A DNA stretch of 64,000 bases from Alopecurus myosuroides (lineage: Eukaryota; Streptophyta; Magnoliopsida; Poales; Poaceae), in assembly GCA_028641055.1 (NCBI GenBank), contig CM054063.1:178628756-178692755 (forward strand). The letters run 5' to 3'. Positions 10,835 to 22,998 of this stretch are shown here, piece after piece. The notes beneath the pieces were generated by a model that saw nothing but the letters and a program-made list of their open reading frames with translations, did no database searches and was not told where the DNA came from. The translations under genes were made by a program, and so were the position numbers. Every line of letters begins with the position of its first letter. The first letter of the stretch is position 1.

Positions 10835-13800
10835 TGTAGAGCCCCAGACTAGCAAGTCCAAGACCCCTCATATGCATACATTCACGATCCCAGAAAAATC
10901 AGTCGTGAACAACATATGAAGTTGGTACACAGATTACATAATCCATTACACGAATAATAAAGGTCTTACATAAATGGTCACATGACCAAGTCTTAGATAA
11001 CTCCCACGCAGGGCAGACAAATAACACTAACACAACGGAAGATAGCAAAACGCAACGCGATAGAGCCCATGTCACGCCTTAACCTACAGGCTGCTGACCG
11101 GGAGACGAGCCTACTTCGCAGGGTCATCATTGTAGTACTCCTCCTCATAGTATTCCTCCTGGGGCTGCTCCTCGTAGTTTGGCCAAGTAAATAGCAAGGG
11201 ACAAAACCAATATGAGTACATTTAAATGTACTCTGCAAGACATCCTTTATATAGCTTACAAAATGCAAGTATGCTTATATGGTGGAATGGGTAGGCTATA
11301 CATTGGGTTTGCTACCCATGATGGATAAAAGATACATCATAGTTGATTCACCATCTCTATATCTTTGTTGAAGAAGATACTTCAAAAGAAAATAATATAG
11401 TTTCTCTTGTAGATATCGCATATCCAAGAGGTTTTATAAGATTTTGTTTAGTAAAGAAGTTTTTTCCTTGTTCTTTTTCTTTGCAAAACTTCTTGTAAAA
11501 CAACTTCCAGCTTTTCCTCATGTGTACCTCATAGGTACAAAGTTCATCCTTCCAGTACCTCGCAGGTACAAATCCTTTTTGAAAACTCCTTTTGAAAACA
11601 TTGACACAATGCTAGCTACATGACCATTCAACTGTCCATATCCGAGGACGCGGCTATTCTGAATAGTTTTAGTCTGCAGAGGTGTAAACAATCCACAAGA
11701 TCCAGAACATTTGCCATGAACAACCATGGACCGTCCGCGACAGTATGCGAACACCAGATAACTAGTCCAAACTTTCCACTTTGTTCAAGCTAGTATATGA
11801 CTATCCCTTCAACTGGGGTTGTTCTCCCTGACATCGTGTCCGACACATCCATGACAGGAGACCCAATTGTTGCAGCCGGAGGGAAAATTAATCCCACACT
11901 TTGCATGTCACGTGTCTCACACCTGGCGACATTTCGGTTCAGAGGATCCATTCCTCTATAGCACTTGGGATAGAACACACACTAACACGAACAAGTTTCT
12001 AGCTAGGCCTCTTGCCCATGTTGAGGTAGAGTGACAGTATGTCTTGGTTATCCAGCGAAGACTAGGTTATGTGTCTTTTGTAAAACAATTTCAGAAACTT
12101 TCCTCTTTGACACCTCTAGTGAACAAGGTCCCACCTTTCCACCGAGGGTTTTCCATGAAGCTTTTGTTTACAAAAACACATTTTAGGGTGTCCACTTAGG
12201 GACTTCAAGATTATTATTGTAGGTGGTATTTATATACCATATGGTGTCTAAGGGCTTGGTAACACCAAGTTTGACTACTGGCAATGTGATAGTTACATAT
12301 AATATTAATAGTAGTAATAGCCACAACAAAAATAGTTTTGTTAACCATATTTTCATATAACTTCAGAAGTAAAACATGCACGATATATAATGATAAGTAT
12401 AGTAACAACAAGCATTAGGATGACTTGCCTTGGTATTGTTCCTGGTTCTGCTCTTGGAAATAACAGGAGTGGAAATAAGCCTCTTCTGCAATATCTCCTT
12501 CTTTGTTTTCTAATGTCGTAAAAAGAAATAAAGGACACACATTCAGAACCAACTAAGGCAACCAATAGTACAAAGCAATACATACAGCAAGCAACACACA
12601 AAATAATCTATCACTCAATTTCCCAAAGGCAAAAATTACTAAGCACGCATACAATAAAACTAGACTATTAACAAACATGCCTATGGTGGAGAAATTATAT
12701 TTCTCACCAAAATGCAATGGCTTAAGTGGGTGTTCCACTAGCCTACCAAGGCATTAGGAGGTCACAATTCCCCTGGTCATACTTGGGAAAAATTAATATC
12801 CCACTAAACAACATCAAAACACTACTCATGTTAGTGATAATAATAGGAAGCATTTTAATCAAGTCAAAACTACTCATGCTTTCCTATAAATGAAAGTACA
12901 AGCTAACAGAGGTGATACACCCCTAATGTCAGTACCAAAATGGTACTGGACCTAACATGACAACATAAAAAATCTAGCTACTAAACCTGTAAGTAAAATG
13001 CCACAATTCCTAAACATTAGAAAATTCTAGAAAATGACTATACTAGTAAAGAAAATTCTAATCAATCACACACAACACTAAACTTTTCCTAGCATACTAG
13101 TTCTGTAAGAAAACAACTTAATAACAGAGAGTAACAATCTTACACATGCTATAAAACATAAATCTAATACTGAAGTATTGAATAGAAACAATTCACACAA
13201 TAATAAATAAAAACAAAAAAGTGCAAAATCTAGTTATGCACACCAAAATTATTATACAGCTCTAAAAATTACACCAAGCTATGATTAGGTAGATCTAAGC
13301 ATACACAAGCTCGTACAATTGGATTCACATCAAAAATCATCACCAAACAACCTACAAAAATCCTAGAAGTGCTCTCTGGTCACTTACCAAAATGCATGGC
13401 ATTTTCTCTAGGAATATTTCCTTCAATAAATGCCAAGTGCTACTGGTAGGTATCATCTATAGCTATCCAAAACAGTTAAGTTTATATTTTTAGGATTCTT
13501 ACTTTTAAAGTTATGCCAAAAATGGCTTAACAGCTAGGTTCTGCCAAAACAGTGACTATTGCAAAAATAATTATCAAAAAGTAGATCTACCACTTGGACA
13601 TGGTTAAGAATATGCTAGGGTAAATTCATGAGTTTTGGTGTGGCCATATCTATCAATTTCCTATTTTTCCTAGGGAAAAAGCTAAGGTGTTGTTTCTGTT
13701 TATTTTCAAAAAGGATTAAATCCTAGAGAAAAATCTCAGTGCGGGTCAGATCTATCTGGGGCTAGGCCCAACTACGGTCGAACGGCCCACGAGAGCGCGC

Positions 13801-15495
13801 TTGTGCTCAGCATGGGAACACACGCGTTCAAAGGGCACCGTTGATCTACGGATCAACGGCCATGGCACATCGTCCTCCTCGCGCTTCTCTCTCTCTCTCC
13901 GCGAAAATGAACCGAGGAGGGCGATGATGCGTGCCTCACCTAGGGGCGGAGAAACTCGACAACGCGGGGTCGTGGTGGTCGCACGTGGTGGTGGCCGTGC
14001 AGGGGAGTAGACAGCGGAGGCAGCAGTAGCTCCAATCAACGACGGCGAGCTGCGTGTCCGAGGCGGCTCCGTGGATGGCGGCGGCAAACCTGCAAGCAAG
14101 GGGCCATGGCAACATGTCAGGGAGGTTCGTATGAGGGTGGGCAGTGCTGCTAGGGTGCAATGGCACGCTAAGAATGGCCGGGGCGAGATCAACCTTTGGT
14201 GGGGATCGGCACGGCTCCAGCGAGATCTTTCTCCTCGTCTCGCTCACAGAGAGCGAGCGGGGAGGAGTGAGGTGGCTGGGGGATTGCGGTGAGACGTGGA
14301 GGAGTGGGTGGCGAGGTGGAATGGTGAGACATGCCTTATAGGCGCGGGCAAGGGTGGTGGTCGATGGCATGGCCACAACATGGGTGCGGTCGGCACGGGG
14401 CGGCTCCTAGGTGTCATGCAGCGGGCAGAAAAGGCTAGGCGCGGCGCACACTGGCGCTGGGCGGCGAAGTGCGGCACGGTGGCGTGGCGTGGCCACACTG
14501 GCGCACGGTCGGGGGGCGGGGGCGCATTGTGCGTCCACGGCATGTCCCCCTGTCTCGGGCCTCCTCTTTTCCCTCTCGTTTCTCTCCCTTTGTCAAACCA
14601 AAATGGGATCTAATGCATCGACACAAGCAGAGGCACATATGGGAGTAGGGTAGACAAGATCTCTCCCCTGAATTCAAACAAATTTGAACTAAAAAAACAC
14701 TCAAAATTCTATCAAAAACAAGGTTCAAAAAAGTTCAGAAAATTGAGGAAAATGACTTAGCCAAAATTGCTAAGTGTTCAAAACAGACAAAAACCTCAAA
14801 AAGTTCACTCATGAATAAAATAGCAAATGAAATCCAATTGTAGAATTTCAAGTTGGAAAATGTTAAACATATCATAAATATCCAGGAACACATGCAAGGC
14901 TATGAAAACAAGCTAGAAAAAGGGTATCTTTCTGTTTTTCTCTGTTTTTTAAATTGTCTGTTTTCTGCCTTATTTTCTTGCTACAGAAACAAGTGTGCAA
15001 TTGAATGTTTTCAGACTACACAAATCAAACCAAGGTTATGGATTTGTAGTCCACATATCATAGATAAAATATATGCCAAGAAAACATAAAATTGTATATT
15101 CTAACTTATTGAAAAAAGTGCTAGGAAAAGGTATTTGGCTAGTTTTTCAAGGGGAAAACCCTAATAGAAAATTGGAAGGAAACATCCATAATTCCAAATG
15201 CCATTTTGTTTTCTTGGATGAAACAAAGCCAAATCATGTTGTCAAGTTGAATTCAAGCATGATCCAATACTTGGAACAATAATCACTCAAGAAAACATAT
15301 GGACAACATCAGAGAAAACAATGGTGTTCTTTCTGGAAAAATGATATTTGATCCAAAAGAAAAACATTGCCTGCATTGCATAGATAACCATGGTCACATA
15401 TATAGGTTCACACAAACACATTTAAAAAGTTTTTGTTGGCTCACATATTTGTCTCCCTTAGCTATATTACAATGGTCCAAAAACTGGGTGTGACA
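10835..15495 (-). repeat. 4.66-kb 3' LTR of the Tekay-like element
   Basis: The plus-strand ends are TGTAGAGCCCC and GGGTGTGACA. The right end is matched by 17070-17380, with about 90% identity by eye over 310 bp. It is unusually long and has a GC-rich island at about 13750-14560 inside AT-rich sequence. The ORFs in that island overlap on both strands and show no domain. A candidate TATA (minus CTATAAGG, 14335-14342) lies within the island. Confidence 0.8.
13750..14560. other. GC-rich island inside the LTR
   Basis: Sharp change from AT-rich flanks to GC-rich sequence with many CpG. The equivalent island in the other Tekay-like LTR (about 52820-53160) sits at the presumed promoter and leader, so this is probably the promoter/leader region of the LTR. 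Overlapping ORFs on both strands are best explained by base composition. Confidence 0.5.
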
Positions 15496-15511
15496 GATCT
15501 TCCCCCCCTTA
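15496..15511 (-). other. Polypurine tract of the deleted Tekay-like element
   Basis: The minus strand reads AAGGGGGGAAGATC directly before the 3' LTR start TGTCACACCC, as expected for plus-strand priming. Confidence 0.75.
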
Positions 15512-15539
15512 AAAGAATCTCGCCCTGAGATTCGCAAGT

Positions 15540-17068
15540 CTAATCTTTAAGGAAACCAGGGAACTCCTTCCTGATATAATACTCATGCTCCCAGGTAGCT
15601 TCTTCCTCGGAGTGATTCATCCATTGAATCTTAAGGAATTTTAAAGCATTCCTCCTGGTCGCACACACATTCTCCTCAAGAACACGCAGGGGTCTGTCAT
15701 GGTAGGTTAGGTCATCATTCAAGTCAATGGTCCTGAAGTAAACGTCTTGGTAGGTGAGATCCTTATCAGGTACATGAAGACACTTCCGTATCAAAGACAC
15801 ATGAAAAACATTGTGAAATGCTGACAACTCCTCTTGCAATTCCAACTGATAAGACACTTCACCACGACCGGCCAGTATCTTAAAAGGGCCAATATACCAG
15901 GTGCAAGCTTTCCCTTGACATGAAAATGTCGCATCCCTTTGAGTGGCATGACATGAAGATACATGAAATCTCCAATGCTGAAAGAGACATCGTGACGCTT
16001 TGTGTCAGCATAACTCTTTTGGTGAGATTGAGCTGCCTTGAGATGATCACGAATAAGCTGGACTTGTTCTTCTGCATTACGCAAAGTGTCTACATTAAAG
16101 ACTTGACTGTCACTAGTCTCAGTCCAATTCAGAGGTGTACGACATTTGTGTCCATATAGGGCTTCAAAAGGGGCCATTTTCAAGCTAGACTGGCAGCTGT
16201 TGTTGTAAGAAAACTCTGCGAAAGGCATGCAGTCTTCCCATTTGGCTTCATAGGACAAAACACAAGCACGGAGCATGTCTTCCTAAATCTGGTTCACATG
16301 CTTAGTTTGTCCATCAGTCTGCGGGTGATAGGCGGTGATAAAGGCTAACTTGGTTCCAAGTGCTTCGTGCAAATTTTTCCAGAATCGAGAAGTGAACTGT
16401 GTTCCACGGTCAGACACAATTTTGCTAGGGACTCCATGCAGGCTAACAATCCGAGAAATGTAAAGATCAGCAAGCTGGTCTCCACGATAAGTAGTCCAGA
16501 CAGGAATAAAGTGAGCACCTTTAGTGAGCCTGTCCATGACAACCCATATAGAATCATTTCCTTGGCTGGACCTAGGAAGTATGGTAATGAAATCCACCCC
16601 TACTTCATCCCATTTCCATACCGGCACTTTCACTGGCTGTAGAAATCCAGCGGGGCGTTGGTGCCCATGTTTTACTTGTTGGCAAACATGACACTTGGCT
16701 ATAAATGAAGCAATATATCGCTTCATTCCATGCCACCAAAATCTCTCCTTCGGGTCTTGATACATCTTGGTTCCTCCGGGGTGAATAGAATAAAGGGTAT
16801 CATGAGCCTCAGTCATGATGGTCTGCTTTAGCTCAGACTCGTAAGGAACACAAATGCGACCTTCATACCATAGTACTCCCTTAGAGTCAATGGTAGAACC
16901 AGCAACCTTCTCCTTCTCCATGCGGTTCTTAATTCCATCAATAATTTTCTGGCCTTTCTGAGCTTCTTTGATTTGATCAACTAGAGTTGGTTTAACTTCC
17001 ATGGTGTCCAACATACCATAGCTCACCACTTCAATACGAAGTTGGTCAAGTTCTGTCCACAACTCCGG
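15540..17068 (-). pseudogene. Integrase and chromodomain of a Tekay-like polyprotein (fragment)
   Basis: Read on the minus strand from 17068: linker, then the integrase zinc-binding region ('HPGGTKMYQDP', 'CHVCQQVK'). The catalytic core follows with 'WDEVGVDFITILP', 'VSDRGTQFTSRFW' and 'AYHPQTDGQ', carrying the first two Asp residues of the D,D-35-E set. The frame meets a TAG just after 'VNQI' near 16280, continues in frame with 'EDMLRACVLSYEAKWEDC', then shifts frame near 15850. It ends in a chromodomain-like block ('LRVLEENVCATRRNALKF', 'NHSEEEATWEHE') with its stop at 15540. It is therefore non-functional, with at least one stop and one frameshift. Everything upstream of the integrase is deleted. 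Confidence 0.88.
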
Positions 17069-17069
17069 T

Positions 17070-17380
17070 TATGGATTCCAAATGACATTTTGTTTTCTTG
17101 TATGAAACAAATCCAAATCATGTTGTCGAGTTGAATTCAAGCATGATCCAATACTTGTAACAATAATCACTCAAGACAACATATGGAAAACATCAGAGAA
17201 AACAATAGTGTTCTTTCTGGAAAAATGATATTTGATCCAAAAGAAAAACATTTCTTGCATTGCATAGATAGCCATGGTAACATATATAGGTCCACACAAA
17301 CACATTACAAAAGTTTGTGTTGGCCCACATATTTGTCTCCCTTAGCTATATTACAATGGTCCAGAAATTGGGGTGTGACA
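17070..17380 (-). repeat. Remnant of the 5' LTR
   Basis: Aligns with 15186-15495 of the 3' LTR and ends in the same GGGTGTGACA. Only the first 310 bp (minus orientation) survive and they abut integrase coding sequence directly. Confidence 0.85.
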
Positions 17381-17385
17381 CCACA
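17381..17385 (+). repeat. Target duplication CCACA (right)
   Basis: Matches 10830-10834 exactly and fixes both ends of the inserted element despite its large internal deletion. Confidence 0.9.
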
Positions 17386-18600
17386 CCAACTGGTGGCGCC
17401 CCCTTGGCTGTGTCGCCACGTGGTGTGGCCACCCTGGCCCACCACCGGCATCCCCTCTCATGTACTTCATCCCCAGGGAACCCTAAGACCGGGGGAACCA
17501 TCGAGGAAATATTCCGCCGCCTCCTCGGGGCGGAAAACAACAGAGAGAGAAAATTCTCCGAAAGGGAGAAATCTGCCGGGAAAATTCTTCCCTGGAGAGG
17601 GAAATCATCGCCATCGTCACCGTCATCGCTCCGGGCATCATCAAGATTGTCATAGTCATAATCATCATCACCAAAACCATCATCCTCACCATCCACCTCA
17701 GTCCCGCTATAACAATTAGTGTTCTATATTGTTGTTTTCCGCTAGATCTCTCTCCCGGTGTGGATTACTTGTTAGTAGTTGATGCTTACGAGATTTATCG
17801 GTGTTTTCACTTTATGACCAGATTGTTATTCATCATTATATCACCTCTAATTATGATCCATATGATGTCCTGCGAGTAGTTTTTTTAGTTCTTGAGGACA
17901 TGGGAGAAGTCAAGATGTTAGTAGTGGAAGTTGAAGTTATATCTAATGGTTTGATATTTAAGTTGTGGTGCTTTTCTTCTATTGGTGTCATGTGAACCTC
18001 GACTACATGAAAATTCAACTTTATGGGCCTAGAGGGATGCATTGTGTGTTTGGATACTATTGTGGGGTTGCTGGAGTGGCAGAAACCTAAACCCCCGTTA
18101 GGAAACCGATGCACGAGGGAGTGTAGGATCCCAGAGTTTAAGGTTGTGGTTAGATTTATCTTAATTATTTATTGTAGTTGCGGATTCTTGCAAGGGGTAT
18201 AATCACAAGTATGTATTAGTCCTAGTTGGGCGGTGCATTAGCATAGGTTCACCCACACACCACCTATCAAAACAATAATTATTAATCAACTGTATGAAAC
18301 GAAAGCGCTTGACGAAGTTCCCATGTGTCCTCGAGAACGTTTGGTAATCAGAAGTAAACCAACCGGCTTGTCCTTTGCTCTAAAAAGGATTGGGACACTC
18401 GCTGCAATTATATTAATGTCTTCTATTTACTCGCACTTTATTTATGTCCTATATCAAAAACCACCAAAAACATGTTTGCTAGATTTATAGTGAATCCTCT
18501 ATCCAACCTGCTTGTCAACACCTTCTGCTCCTCGTTTGGTTCGACACTCTTATTTATCGAAAGTACTACGATACACCCCCTATACTTGTGGGTCATCACA
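17386..18600 (+). repeat. Fatima/Sabrina-like gypsy LTR, right part
   Basis: Continues the LTR interrupted at 10834 and ends with 'ctatacttgtgggtcatcac' plus A. This is the characteristic end of this Triticeae LTR. No TGGCGCC-type primer-binding site follows, in line with a solo LTR. It contains 'gaccatgggagaagt'-like and 'tgtcctcgagaacg' blocks known from this LTR group (recognised from memory). Confidence 0.65.
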
Positions 18601-19391
18601 GGGGCAAAAGAGTGAAGAGAATTTGTAGCAACCAAGTTTGGGGCTGGGCACCCCGTTGCCAGCTCTTCTAGCAGTTGGATAAGCGGATGTGCCACTAGTC
18701 CTTGTGTGTAAAGTCCAATCAACGAGTGAAATAAAGATTGTCTACCTACGTCCTCATGAGCTAAAACAGAGCACAAAACACGTATAATTTTGATGGTTTT
18801 AAAGGTAGCACGCGAGCAATTTACTTGGAGTGGAGGTTAAATACCACGTATAGGTAGGTATGGTGGACACAGATGGCATGGTTTTTGGCTCAAGGTTTGG
18901 ATGCACGAGAAGCATTCCCTCTCAGTACAAGTTTTTGGTTATCAAGGATGGGTAGCAAGCATAAGAGTTGATGGAAACAAACAAATATACATGTGATAGA
19001 AAACAATCATGCAATCTTCCTTGTAAGTACAAACGATCTTAACTTGAGAATACTAAGCTTATGAGCCAACAAGAAAGAAAGATAAAGAGATAATATATCT
19101 ACATGCATCTCCCTCTTTTCTACTTAAGCCTCAAAGTATTTTTTTCTACTGACCAATGCTAAGTTTTCCAAAACCAAATAGATTAACTTGATGCTCCCAA
19201 AGTGACACCAATACTATCAACAAGAGCAATTATATAACATAAATTGCAAACTAAAATATGGTGTGTAGAAAGTAAATGATAAAAACTTCTCATTAATATT
19301 CCATAACGGCAACTCACACCAAGGGATACATAGATAACCAACCAAAGGAGAGATACTTCCACATTGCAAACCATCCTATATGATAACTTCT
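18601..19391. other. Unassigned gypsy-like non-coding sequence
   Basis: AT-rich sequence without an open frame of interest. It appears to continue beyond the LTR at 19392-20789: the flanks of that LTR are a near-duplication, and the right flank contains 'cactccccaagcttggaaca', a block known from the 3' internal region of Sabrina/Fatima-type gypsy elements (from memory). Probably a gypsy internal region; strand uncertain. Confidence 0.35.
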
Positions 19392-20789
19392 TGATGTATA
19401 CGCATGCTTCTATTCTTGTAGATAGTGTTGGGCCTCCAAGTGCAGAGGTTTGTAGAACAACAGCAAGTTTCCCTTAAGTGGATTACCCAAGGTTTATCGA
19501 ATTCGGGGAGGTAGAAGTCAAAGGTATCTCTCTCAAGCAACCCTGCAATTACGATACAAGAAGTCTCTTGTGTACCCAACACACCTAATACAATCGTCAG
19601 TTGTATAGGTGCACTAGTTCGGCGAAGAGATAGATAAATATAAGTAATATGGATGATTATAAGTGATAGTAGAAATCTAAAATAAAAATGGCAGCAAGAA
19701 AACATGTAGCAGAACTGATTGTAAATGGTGTTTCAATGCTTATAAACAAGGCCTAGGGATCATACTTTCACTAGTGAACACTCTCAATATTAATAACATA
19801 ATTGAATGCATAAATATCATCTCTTCACTATGCTACTCCGAACCTATCACCAATCATTGCGTAGGGCTATAAGAGCACTCCTGAGAGTTCGCATTTCCCC
19901 ATCTAGGTAATACCCACGCTATCACCATTAGACCTAGATGGTTCCAAACAAACACCACAATTTCATAGGGTCATCCAACACAAAATATAAATATCATGCT
20001 AAACCACACGGTGCACACACTATCACCTTTACACCGTGATCAAAGTGTCTACAGAGATCTCATAACAAAACCACTTGAGTAGCATAACAGATGAAGAGTA
20101 ACATCTACTTATTCAACTAGATTACAAATCTCATGATCACATAAAGATCACACCATGGGAGAGAGAGACGAGACACATAGCTACCGGTAGAGCCCTCAGC
20201 TCCGGGGGAGAACTACTCCCTCCTCATCATGTGAGACAACAACAACGATAAAGATGGGAGTGGAGTCAATGGATATTACTCCGGGGGCACTTCCTCGTCC
20301 CGGCAGGGCGTCGAAACAGAGATTTCTGTCCCCGAAACTTGTAGGTGAGGCGGCGGAGCTACGTAACTTTTCGTGGATGCAGGCCGGATCCTTTAGGGTG
20401 TATGCCTCGAGGGGAATAGATAGGCGAAAGGGCAACGCCGGTGGATGCCAGGAGGGCCCACACCACCTGTAGGCGCGGCCAGGGGGGAACCCGCGCCCCC
20501 TATTGTGTGGCCTCCCTGTGGCCCCCCTCCGGGTCTCCTTTGGACTCCGTTGACGCTCCGAGAATTCTAATACTCTGGGATTTTGTTTCGTCCAATTCCG
20601 AGAATTTCCAGAACAACTTTTCTGAAACCAAAAACAGCAGAAAACAGGAACTGGCTCTGTGGCATCTTGTCAATAGGCTAGTCCCAGAAAAATCCATAAA
20701 AATGACATAAAGTGCATAAGAAACATGTTGCATATGGCATGAAAACAACATGGAACATAAGAAATTATAGATATGTTTGAGACATGTCA
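19392..20789 (-). repeat. Gypsy LTR, probably solo
   Basis: On the minus strand it begins TGACATGTCTCAAAC, continues with 'ataatttcttatgttccatg' and 'tgccacagagccagttcctg', and ends GCGTATACATCA. It is related to the LTR at 10304 but in the opposite orientation and clearly diverged. The flanking five bases are CTTCT (19387-19391) and CTTGT (20790-20794), one mismatch from a target duplication. This suggests a solo LTR left by recombination. Confidence 0.6.
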
Positions 20790-21110
20790 CTTGTCTACTC
20801 ATGATATGACTCTACTGAAAAGTAAAAAAGGTGAAAGATAATGATGTGATACCACGGCACTCCCCAAGCTTGGAACAAGCCAAGGGGATGCCAATACCAA
20901 TGAAAATTCACTCCTTCGGTGGTGATGGTGAATCCTTAATAAGCCTCTCAATAAACTCCTTCAATTCATCAATCTTGTAGGTGAGAATACGAATCAACTC
21001 CGTATTGTGCTCAATACAGTTCACGAACTTGTCAGACTGCGATTCCTAGCTCTTGGAATTACTCCCCCACACTTCTCCTAACTGATTGTTTCCTTTACCT
21101 ACATTTTTAG
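20790..21110. other. Gypsy-like non-coding sequence next to the LTR
   Basis: Contains 'cactccccaagcttggaaca' followed by 'agccaaggggatgcc', familiar from 3' internal regions of Triticeae gypsy elements in reverse orientation. No reading frame. It meets copia-1 sequence near 21110, so the copia-1 3' LTR is missing here. Confidence 0.4.
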
Positions 21111-21465
21111 AACAATCCATATCCCAACTAGAACCAACTCTTCAAGATACGCGATATGCGATAAAACCAACAAAACTAACCAAACACAAAAGATATGCGA
21201 TAAAATCCAAGTAAGACTCAAACAAGAACCAACTCTTCAAGATGAATAGGTTGGTGGCCTAGGCCACCATGTAAGAGTTTCATGGTGTGACACTGCGAAG
21301 ATATATCTTGGGTTCACTACCACTACTCAACATTTTATCTCACAATTGATGAAATGAAAATAGAGATATAAATTTTTACTTTGGGCGTAATGGGGGGAGG
21401 GAGAGTACAATAAGTTAGGACAACTCTCCCCTATGTCCAAGCCTAAACCTAAACACAATAGATGG
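21111..21465 (-). mobile_element. copia-1: 3' untranslated region, truncated
   Basis: Downstream (minus) of the RNase H stop. A direct repeat is present: 'aaccaactcttcaagat' occurs at about 21135 and 21229, with 'atatgcgataaaa' also repeated. A purine-rich minus-strand tract is not clear, and no 3' LTR follows before gypsy sequence begins. Confidence 0.45.
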
Positions 21466-21640
21466 TCAACTATAGGTGTGTATGCAAGATACGCAAGTCA
21501 AGCTCCTTGAATCAAGGATATTCAGCCCATTCCTCAAATAAGTGAATCTTGCTTCATCAAGGGGCTTCGTGAATATATCGGTAAGTTGATCCTTGGTGGG
21601 AACATATGCTAGCTCAATATCTCCTCGGGCAACAATGGAA
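21466..21640 (-). pseudogene. copia-1: C-terminal end of RNase H
   Basis: The minus-strand frame encodes 'VARGDIELAYVPTKDQLTDI' followed by 'FTKPLDEARFTYLRNGLNI' and a stop. This is the standard C-terminus of SIRE/Maximus-type copia polyproteins. The residues just before it, expected to follow 'HHFIRD', lie 14 kb away at 35876. The array at 21643-35875 therefore splits RNase H here. Confidence 0.85.
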
Positions 21641-21642
21641 TC

Positions 21643-22998
21643 ATAGTGCATTAATTATGAGATTGCATTTGAATACAAGATGCACACAATGGAATCATTA
21701 CTCCCATATATATTGTTAAAACACTAGTCAAGCTCAAGAAAAGCAATAAGATGCAATACCAATTAAAGAATTGTGTTCTACTCAATGTAGGATAGCTTCC
21801 CCAAGAAATGCAACACAAAGAAGTATGAATTTGAATGAGAGTGCACACAAATGGGATCATTTATTTTCCTAACTCAATAAAGCATAAAACAAATTTTGAT
21901 TAGAGCAAGGAAGACACAAAGGAGTTTGAACCAAACAAATCCTTGGCAAGAAACAAGGCAATTTTAGAGCAATGGACAAAGTAAATATGATCAATAAACT
22001 TACCACACATTATTATAACTTGTCAAAGACAAGATATGTATGGAGATATTTCTCGGTGGTATATTTGTTCACAATCATATTCACAAAACATAAGCATGTG
22101 GTAAAAGATAGGAATGACACACCATACTTAAATAGAGATTCTTGGTGGCTTCAATAGTCGAATGATCATGCAAATAAATGATTAATATATCAAGAAGCAA
22201 CCGGTTCCCGAGAAGGTAAATTCTAGTGCTAATTTGTGGAAAACCGCACCAAGAAACTCTCACAAATAAGATACCAAAAGATGAGCAAATAAAATCATTT
22301 AAGCAAATTTAAACTTGTTTGAGCACACATGCCACATAGGAACAAGATAATTAACAATATCCATTCTATGTGGCAAAACCTTAAATGTTCACATTCTTTA
22401 GGCTTGTAATATGCACAAACATATTACTCCCCCATAATGTGATAATCCATATCTTCTTAGCAAGAGGCAAACAAAGACCAACTTGAGATAATTAATAGAC
22501 ATTAGAATTTGAATTTCTCCACATAGAGACTAGATACTATTGAAATATCAACACTATGTGGTATTCCTCATGTACACACATTTTGGGATTGTGAAGTGCC
22601 AAAGGCATATTAATCTCCGAAAATGGGATAGTCCATTAATCACTCAAAAGAGCCAAATAAGATACACACGAGATGCAATTAGGCTCAAAGCAAACTCATA
22701 CATACATTTTGTGCGAACCGACAAACACATACTAGATTACTCAAGGATAAGTAAGTAGTAAGCACAAAATATACAAAATACAAGAAAGGTACAAAACCAA
22801 TACATGCAAAGGGGAAAGCGACTTTCAATGTGTATATATAATGTAATAAATACAAGTTACCGCAAGAAGGAGCATGGAATATGAGATAGAGACGTGATAA
22901 TCCAAATGACTTGGCTTAAGGAAAATATACGTTATGAAGATCCCTTAATTCTTCATGATATAGCCAAGTATCCAATGCCCTCCGATAACACCTATTGA
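21643..22998 (-). other. Array unit A: non-coding region after gag, truncated
   Basis: Nearly identical to 29849-31204 of unit B, starting at the shared 'atagtgcattaattatga'. It lacks the following 2.2 kb and the 3' LTR present in unit B. No open frame with a domain. Confidence 0.8.

Larger units (their letters stand above)
10835..17380 (-). mobile_element. Internally deleted Tekay-like gypsy element
   Basis: A minus-strand element bounded by the CCACA duplication. It consists of a complete 3' LTR (10835-15495), a polypurine tract, an integrase plus chromodomain fragment (15540-17068), and only the first 310 bp of the 5' LTR (about 17071-17380). The rest of the 5' LTR, the primer-binding site, gag, protease, reverse transcriptase and RNase H are gone in one deletion with its junction near 17068-17074. 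It interrupts the LTR at 10304-18600. Confidence 0.88.

Noticed and set aside
13752..14653. Several overlapping ORFs of 60-146 codons on both strands
   Set aside because: They lie in the GC-rich island of an LTR, overlap each other, have Arg/Pro/Ser-rich composition and no domain; best explained by base composition.
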